Source: Mycolicibacterium parafortuitum (GTDB taxonomy: Bacteria > Actinomycetota > Actinomycetes > Mycobacteriales > Mycobacteriaceae). Taken from it: DNA of 64,000 nucleotides. The position numbers and the translations under genes are program-made. Below the pieces are notes generated by a model, which worked only from the letters and a program-made list of their open reading frames with translations, did not search any database and was not told the origin of the DNA. Location of the stretch: contig NZ_AP022598.1 in NCBI RefSeq assembly GCF_010725485.1, positions 4,526,001-4,590,000 of the forward strand, given 5' to 3'. Of the stretch, positions 59,335-64,000 are shown piece by piece (position 1 is the stretch's first letter; each line of letters starts with the position of its first letter).

Positions 59335-59458
59335 CTTGGGATGGCCCACTCGCACATCGGGGCGGACAGGCTTCTCACAGCGAATTCCCAGACCTGATGT
59401 GGCACAAAGACTCTCACGGCACCTTCATCGGAGACGAAGGGCTTGCACTCACTCGAAT

Positions 59459-59477
59459 ATAAGTTAGCCTTCGCTAA
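59459..59477 (+). promoter_or_regulatory. IdeR iron box of the panD-hydroxylase operon
   Basis: ATAAGTTAGCCTTCGCTAA agrees with the IdeR consensus at 14 of 19 positions (TTAGCCT core and CTAA end). It lies 88 bp before the panD start. That a beta-alanine gene carries such a box supports its role in siderophore making rather than in coenzyme A supply. Confidence 0.68.
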
Positions 59478-59565
59478 GCCACATCAGTGATGCCGTTCTG
59501 TCGGCGAGCACGTCTGAGCGCCACACCGAAGGACAAGCCCAGAAGGCAACGAGCCAGGAGGCCGG

Positions 59566-59973
59566 ATGCAGCGAACATTGCTCGGAGGAAAGATCCACAG
59601 GGCTACGGTGACCCAAGCCGATCTGCACTACGTGGGATCGATCACCGTCGACGCCGAGTTGATGATCTCGGCCGGCATCATCGAGGGCGAGCAGGTGCAT
59701 GTCGTCGACGTCACCACGGGGGCCCGCATCATCACCTACGTCATCACCGGCACGCCGGGCAGCGGGGTCATCGGAATCAACGGTGCTGCGGCACATCTGA
59801 TTTCGCCCGGGAATCTGGTGATCATCATGTCGTTCCTGCAGATCGAGGAATCACAGGCGCATCAGCATCTGCCGAAGGTGGTTCACGTCGATGGAGCCAA
59901 CCGGATCGTCGCGCTGGGCTCCGATCCGTCCGAGCCGGTACCTGGATCGGCCAACCAGATGGCAGGAGCCTGA
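59566..59973 (+). CDS. panD: Aspartate 1-decarboxylase (PanD), supplying beta-alanine for the siderophore
   Basis: 135 aa from ATG 59566 with AGGAGG upstream. [20 protein letters not shown] is the family start; the self-cleavage site Gly24-Ser25 is in [11 protein letters not shown], giving the pyruvoyl group; [19 protein letters not shown] is the conserved core. It turns L-aspartate into beta-alanine. Usually panD sits with panC; here it is translationally coupled (TGATG) to the ornithine hydroxylase, behind an IdeR box, and the NRPS has a beta-alanine module. A housekeeping panD elsewhere is expected but not visible. Confidence 0.95.
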   Translation: MQRTLLGGKIHRATVTQADLHYVGSITVDAELMISAGIIEGEQVHVVDVTTGARIITYVITGTPGSGVIGINGAAAHLISPGNLVIIMSFLQIEESQAHQHLPKVVHVDGANRIVALGSDPSEPVPGSANQMAGA

Positions 59974-61271
59974 TGACCGACAGCGACACGCGAACCACCA
60001 ACGGACATCAGCCGGTCCTCGACCTCGTCGGCGTCGGATTCGGCCCGTCCAACCTCGCTCTGGCGGTGGCGCTGAACGAGTACAACGAGAACGCCACCCT
60101 CCCGATCACGGCCGAGTTCGTCGAGGTCAAGCCGGAATTCGGTTGGCACACCGGTATGTTGCTGCCCGGCACGACGATGCAGATCTCGTTCCTGAAGGAT
60201 CTCGCGACACAGCGAAACCCGAAGAGCGAGTTCACGTTCCTGAACTACCTCACCGAGCGCGGCAGGCTTACCGAGTTCATCAACTTCAAGACCTTCTTTC
60301 CCACTCGTCTCGAATTCCACGACTACCTGGCCTGGGCTGCCGAAAAGGTCGGCGCGACGGTGCGATACGGATCCCGGGTGACCTCGGTACGGGAGGTCGA
60401 CGGAATCTTCGAGATCGAGGTCACCGGCGGCCGGGAAACTCGGCTGCGCGCCCGCAACGTGGTGATCGCCGGAGGTCTGGAAGCCCAGCTGCCACCCGGA
60501 GTCACCAAGTCGGCACGTCAGATCCACAACCACAACTTCCTGCACGACCTCGAATGCCTGCCGAGTCGCGACCACAACCGCTTCGTCGTGGTCGGCGCCG
60601 GACAGAGCGCCGCCGAGGTGTGCGCCTATCTGCACGACCAGCCGGACGTGGAGGTGCACGGCGTATTTGCGAAGTACGGGTACAGCCCCGCTGACGACAG
60701 CCCCTACGCCAACCGGGTATTCGATCCCGTCGCTGTCGACGACTTCTACTCGGCGGCACCGGGTGTGCGGCGGCAGCTCATCGACTACCACCGCAGCACC
60801 AACTACTCGGCGGTGGACCTGCCGCTGATCGAACACCTGTACGCGCGGGAGTACGCCGAACGCGTCGCCGATCGGCGCAGGCTCTTCATGCGGGGCGCGT
60901 CCAGCGTCCACGCCACCGAGGAACACGACACCGGGGTGAGTGTCGAAATCGTGCATCACCCCAGCGGCACCATCGACCGGATCGACTGCGACGCGGTCAT
61001 CTATGCGACCGGCTTCGCCCCTGCCTCGCTCCAGCGGATTCTCGGCGATCTGTACACCGACGTCGTGCACCACGACGGCCGGCCGGCGGTCTCCCGCGAC
61101 TATCGCCTGGTGCTGGACCCACCCACTGCCGGCTCCCTCTACATCCAGGGCAACACCGAACACACCCACGGGTTGACGTCGTCATTGCTTTCGAACATCG
61201 CCGTGCGCAGCGGCGAGATCCTGGAGTCGATCGACGCGGGCAGGCTCGCGCCCGTGCGCGCCGCCGGATGA
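59973..61271 (+). CDS. L-ornithine N5-monooxygenase
   Basis: 432 aa from ATG 59973, overlapping the panD stop. FAD motif VGVGFGPSNLALAVAL, substrate-side FGWHTGMLLPGTTMQISF then LKDLATQRNPKSEFTF, NADPH motif FVVVGAGQSAAEVCAYL, and the ATGF block IYATGFAPASL. This is the SidA/PvdA family, which hydroxylates the side-chain amine of ornithine (or lysine). The two hydroxyornithine modules and the formyl-hydroxyornithine module of the NRPS need its product. Confidence 0.95.
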   Translation: MTDSDTRTTNGHQPVLDLVGVGFGPSNLALAVALNEYNENATLPITAEFVEVKPEFGWHTGMLLPGTTMQISFLKDLATQRNPKSEFTFLNYLTERGRLTEFINFKTFFPTRLEFHDYLAWAAEKVGATVRYGSRVTSVREVDGIFEIEVTGGRETRLRARNVVIAGGLEAQLPPGVTKSARQIHNHNFLHDLECLPSRDHNRFVVVGAGQSAAEVCAYLHDQPDVEVHGVFAKYGYSPADDSPYANRVFDPVAVDDFYSAAPGVRRQLIDYHRSTNYSAVDLPLIEHLYAREYAERVADRRRLFMRGASSVHATEEHDTGVSVEIVHHPSGTIDRIDCDAVIYATGFAPASLQRILGDLYTDVVHHDGRPAVSRDYRLVLDPPTAGSLYIQGNTEHTHGLTSSLLSNIAVRSGEILESIDAGRLAPVRAAG

Positions 61272-61280
61272 GGGCTACGC

Positions 61281-61336
61281 GTCGTTGGTTACTCGTCGTT
61301 GGTTACTCGTAGTCGATTACTCGTAGTTGATGTTGC
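61281..61336. repeat. 14-bp tandem repeat over the end of the thioesterase gene
   Basis: Four 14-bp units: two identical copies of GTCGTTGGTTACTC (61281-61294, 61295-61308), then GTAGTCGATTACTC (61309-61322) and GTAGTTGATGTTGC (61323-61336), the last being inside the coding end. On the minus strand each of the first three units contains GAGTAA, so the stop codon and its surroundings are tandemly copied into the gap behind the hydroxylase. Confidence 0.8.
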
Positions 61337-62153
61337 CCAGCCCGAAATCGCGGGTCGAGAAGTCGATCTGCGCGGCCGGATTGGCGATCGCCGTCGTCAG
61401 CCCCGCGCCGAAGGGGCCCTGGCTGTCGAACAGCGTCGCGGTTCCGACGGCAAGCCCGTCGGCCGCGTGATGGGAGTCGGCCTGCAGACCGATCCAGTCG
61501 TCGACCGGCAATCGGGACAACGCCACCGTCAGATCGCCGTTGATGTACCCGACGCCGTCGGTGCCGAGGTTGGTCACCAGGCTGGTGGCCTCGGCGACCA
61601 TCGCGGTCCGCACAAACGGTGAGTTGTCCTCGTCGGCAACCACTCTGATTCCGTCGTTGAAGAACCGCTTGCGTGACGCGTTCTGGTGCGCGGCCGGCGA
61701 TCGCGTCCAGCCGACGTCGTCACTGCCGACGAAAGGCGGGACGGTGCCGTCGGGTTCGGGATGCTGCGGGAACGTCTGCTCGGAGCGCCACAACCTTCCC
61801 GGTGGCGGAGCGGACGGCCGGTACTGCACCAGGGTGGCCTTGGCCACCGCCTGACCGTGCTGGATCACCACGCATTCCGCGCTGCGGACCCGGCGACCGT
61901 CGCGGATGACCTCGACGTCGAGCGTGGTGCGTGCGTTGCGAGCGGCCCGGAACAGATCGACCGTGAGGCGTGCGGGCCGGAAGTCCGGTGATCCGCACGC
62001 AGTCTCGAGCGCGCGGGCCACCAGCCCGACGATCGCGGGACCGTTGAGGTGGTCCTCGCCCCAGTGGCTCTGCGCGTAGCGCGTGGGCAGGAAGCCGTCG
62101 GCATCAGGGGTGAAGTGCGCCGCGACCTCGGCGGCACCGGCTGTTTGCTGCAC
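61317..62153 (-). CDS. Acyl-CoA thioesterase family protein (double hotdog)
   Basis: 278 aa. The N-terminal hotdog reads YAQSHWGEDHLNGPAIVGLV, then RLTVDLFRAARNARTTLDVE and CVVIQHGQAVAKATLVQYR; the C-terminal hotdog has NLGTDGVGYINGDLTVALSR, DDWIGLQADSHHAADGLAV. The pattern is that of actinobacterial TesB-like 4HBT_3 proteins. It faces the hydroxylase across a 45-bp gap and is not obviously tied to siderophore synthesis. Confidence 0.82.
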   Translation of the reverse strand: MQQTAGAAEVAAHFTPDADGFLPTRYAQSHWGEDHLNGPAIVGLVARALETACGSPDFRPARLTVDLFRAARNARTTLDVEVIRDGRRVRSAECVVIQHGQAVAKATLVQYRPSAPPPGRLWRSEQTFPQHPEPDGTVPPFVGSDDVGWTRSPAAHQNASRKRFFNDGIRVVADEDNSPFVRTAMVAEATSLVTNLGTDGVGYINGDLTVALSRLPVDDWIGLQADSHHAADGLAVGTATLFDSQGPFGAGLTTAIANPAAQIDFSTRDFGLGNINYE

Positions 62154-62195
62154 CCCACCAGTAGACCGTGCCCACTCCCGGGGCGCGGCGCCGGG

Positions 62196-62677
62196 TTACC
62201 GGTTCAGCCACCAAATACGGGTCGAGAGCACCGTCGCGAAGCCGCACCACAGCGGGTAGGCCGCCAGAGCGGCGCCGGCCGCCGGGTGCACCGAGCCGGC
62301 TCGGCGCGCCAGGTCGGCGCTGCTGACCGCCAGCGCCCCGCCACGACGGCCGCCGGACCGAGCTTGCGACGGTTGAAGAACACCCAGCTCCAGCTGGCGT
62401 TGAGCGCGAGGTTCAGCGCCAGCGCGCGGGAGTAGGCACGCGCCGCGGCGGTGTCCCCGCGCTCCTCCAACCCGTCGATGGTCGTCGCGGACACGCCGCT
62501 GATGTCGGCATACAACAGGTTCCATACGATCGGGAACGCTGCCGGCGGCGGCTGGAAGCTGGGCTTGCGCAGCCGCCGATACCACGAGGACTGCACCGCG
62601 GGCCTGGTCGCGAGGCCACCGATGACACCGGTGGCGATTGATCCGCCCGCCGTTTTGGCGAGGGTCGAGAAACGCAT
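62196..62677 (-). pseudogene. TspO/MBR-family protein gene with a frameshift
   Basis: From ATG 62677 (GGAAAGGA upstream) the frame reads RKPSFQPPPAAFPIVWNLLY and NLALNASWSWVFFNRRKLG, clear TspO/peripheral benzodiazepine receptor motifs, then AVVAG, after which the frame turns to Arg-rich nonsense. The family continues in the next frame as GALAVSSADLARRAGSVHPA and AALAAYPLWCGFATVLSTRI then WWLNR, stop at 62196. Adding one G to the run (C4 on the plus strand, 62336-62339) would restore it. Either a recent one-base loss or a sequencing error in a homopolymer. Confidence 0.82.
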
Positions 62678-62807
62678 CTGGGTCCTTTCCACACATCCGG
62701 ACCCGACAGGGTCCGGACTCCTTCATACCCCGTTATCCACTTCGCGAATCCCCTGCCCGAAAATGATTGCGCGCCAGGATCGCTCGCGTACCGCGCGTTG
62801 GCGGGCC

Positions 62808-63983
62808 ATGATTCATCGTGTGACCGACGATCTCGCCACCCACACCCCCGACGGCCGTCCACGAGCGCGCGGGGTGGGGGTGCCGCTCGACGGCGACCCC
62901 GGAGCGTTGAACGCGCTGACCGACGTCGCCGGAATCGAGGTCGGTGTGACCACCCTGATCGACGGCGACGGACCGCTGGTCGTCGGCCAGGGACCGGTCC
63001 GCACCGGCGTCACGGCGATCCTGCCGCGGGGACGCGCCGGAATCGGAGCGCCCTGCGCGGCGGGGTGGTACTCGCTCAACGGCAACGGCGAGATGACGGG
63101 GACCACCTGGATCGACGAGGTCGGAGCGTTCACCCTGCCGGTGGTGTTGTCGAACACGCATGCCGTCGGCGCCTGCCACACCGGGGTCGTGCAGTGGGCC
63201 CACCGCGTCGCGCCCCGGTCGGCCCGGCAGTGGCTGCTCCCTGTGTGCACCGAGACTTGGGACGGCTACCTCAACGACATCAACGGCGGCCACGTGCGCC
63301 CCGAGCACGTCGAGGCCGCCCTCGACGCGGCCCGCGGCGGGCCGGTGCCGGAAGGGTCGGTCGGCGGCGGCACCGGGATGAACTGCTATGACTTCAAGGG
63401 CGGCAACGGGACCGCGTCGCGGCTGGTGCCCTTCGGATCTCGCACCTACACCGTCGCGGCATTCGTGCAGGCGAACTTCGGGTCCAGGGCCGAACTGACG
63501 ATCGCGGGTCACCGCGTCGGCCCCGCGCTGCTGGACGACAATCCCCTCGACGGCGACTGGTTCGCCCGCGACCTCGCCGCCCCACCCGGCGCCGGTTCGG
63601 TCATCGCGGTGATCGCCACCGACGCGCCGCTGCTGCCCGGTCAGTGCAAGGCGCTGGCGCGCCGGGTGCCGTTGGGTCTGGCGCGCACGGGCACCACCGG
63701 CAGTCATTTCTCCGGCGACATCTTCCTCGCGTTCTCCACTGCCGACGTGCCCGGCCTGGCCAGCGAGTTCCCGCTCGGACCGGCGGACGACGACGAGATC
63801 GGCTCGATCGCGTTTCTGCCGTGGGGCCGGATGGACGCGCTGTACACCGCGGTCGTGCAGGCCGTCGAGGAGGCGGTGCTCAACGCGCTGGTGGTCAACG
63901 CCGAAATGGTGGGGCGCGACGGCCACCGGACGCCGCGGCTGCCTCTCGACCGATTGGCCGCGCTGCTCGGGCAAGGGACATAA
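62808..63983 (+). CDS. P1-family (DmpA/BapA-like) self-processing peptidase
   Basis: 391 aa from ATG 62808 (a GTG at 62820 is also possible). VPLDGDPGALNALTDVAGIE opens the fold, AAGWYSLNGNGEMTGTTWID follows, and the processing region VGGGTGMNCYDFKGGNGTAS is near residues 184-203, where chain cleavage before the nucleophile (Thr or Ser) is expected. C-terminal part: TDAPLLPGQCKALARRVPLG, LARTGTTGSHFSGDIFLAFS. Family members are L-aminopeptidase/D-amidase, beta-peptidyl aminopeptidases and nylon oligomer hydrolases. Cytoplasmic: no signal peptide. Confidence 0.87.
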   Translation: MIHRVTDDLATHTPDGRPRARGVGVPLDGDPGALNALTDVAGIEVGVTTLIDGDGPLVVGQGPVRTGVTAILPRGRAGIGAPCAAGWYSLNGNGEMTGTTWIDEVGAFTLPVVLSNTHAVGACHTGVVQWAHRVAPRSARQWLLPVCTETWDGYLNDINGGHVRPEHVEAALDAARGGPVPEGSVGGGTGMNCYDFKGGNGTASRLVPFGSRTYTVAAFVQANFGSRAELTIAGHRVGPALLDDNPLDGDWFARDLAAPPGAGSVIAVIATDAPLLPGQCKALARRVPLGLARTGTTGSHFSGDIFLAFSTADVPGLASEFPLGPADDDEIGSIAFLPWGRMDALYTAVVQAVEEAVLNALVVNAEMVGRDGHRTPRLPLDRLAALLGQGT

Positions 63984-64000
63984 TCGCAAAGAACTGAAGA

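Noticed and set aside
61281..61336. CRISPR-like array
   Set aside because: Units are 14 bp, directly adjoining with no spacers, and no cas genes are present.
1..64000. tRNA or rRNA genes, insertion sequences, integrases
   Set aside because: Looked for clover-leaf patterns, transposase motifs and terminal repeats; none was convincing.

Overview
The window looks like the chromosome of a rapidly growing mycobacterium (Mycolicibacterium type). The signs are very high GC, GTG/TTG and probable leaderless starts, short operons overlapping by ATGA/GTGA, an MbtH protein, IdeR-type iron boxes, many acyl-CoA enzymes, and above all a complete locus matching the exochelin locus of Mycobacterium smegmatis. 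Identifications rest on reading motifs and on family knowledge; no database search was run.

Layout. (a) 1-8.4 kb: acyl-CoA catabolism. A partial acyl-CoA synthetase runs off the left edge. It is followed by an SDR dehydrogenase, a crotonase on the minus strand, then a tightly overlapping plus-strand operon of a MaoC/FAS1-like dehydratase, three successive crotonases and an acyl-CoA ligase, and a convergent hotdog-like gene behind a perfect palindromic operator. (b) 8.4-13.3 kb: an ArsR repressor with a VOC protein, an EthD-like protein, a polar amino-acid ABC importer whose binding protein and permease are one polypeptide, an SDR and a small secreted protein. (c) 13.5-18.1 kb: a five-gene operon joining an SsuABC/NMT1-type importer to a flavoprotein and a 2x[4Fe-4S] ferredoxin arranged like AprA/AprB. 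(d) 18.1-26.9 kb: mixed single genes, including a kinase-like two-domain protein, an epimerase, a TetR regulator, a phage-lysin-like amidase with no signal peptide, and an ankyrin gene split by an amber codon.

(e) 26.9-61.3 kb: the siderophore locus. In order: a siderophore-interacting reductase, two FecCD permeases and a FecE ATPase (uptake); the formyltransferase FxbA (opposite strand); then the operon MbtH, two half ABC exporters and a single 22.7-kb NRPS gene (7,554 aa from its GTG start, six modules with a terminal thioesterase); an opposite-strand ferric-siderophore lipoprotein; and an operon of a second-copy-type aspartate decarboxylase (PanD) and an ornithine N5-hydroxylase. Reading the specificity residues of the six adenylation domains gives formyl-hydroxy-Orn, beta-Ala, hydroxy-Orn, Thr, hydroxy-Orn and one unassigned residue, with epimerases in modules 1, 3 and 4. 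The first five match exochelin MS residue for residue, including stereochemistry; the sixth module is unexplained. PanD supplies beta-alanine, the hydroxylase supplies N5-hydroxyornithine and FxbA supplies the formyl cap. Four IdeR-like boxes sit in front of the uptake, biosynthesis, receptor and precursor units.

(f) 61.3-64 kb: an acyl-CoA thioesterase whose stop-codon region is tandemly repeated, a frameshifted TspO gene, and a P1-family (DmpA/BapA-like) self-cleaving peptidase. The most noteworthy signals are the two condensation domains lacking the catalytic second histidine (both in hydroxyornithine modules), the extra sixth module, the asymmetric exporter pair, the beta-alanine supply coupling, and the importer plus AprAB-like operon.
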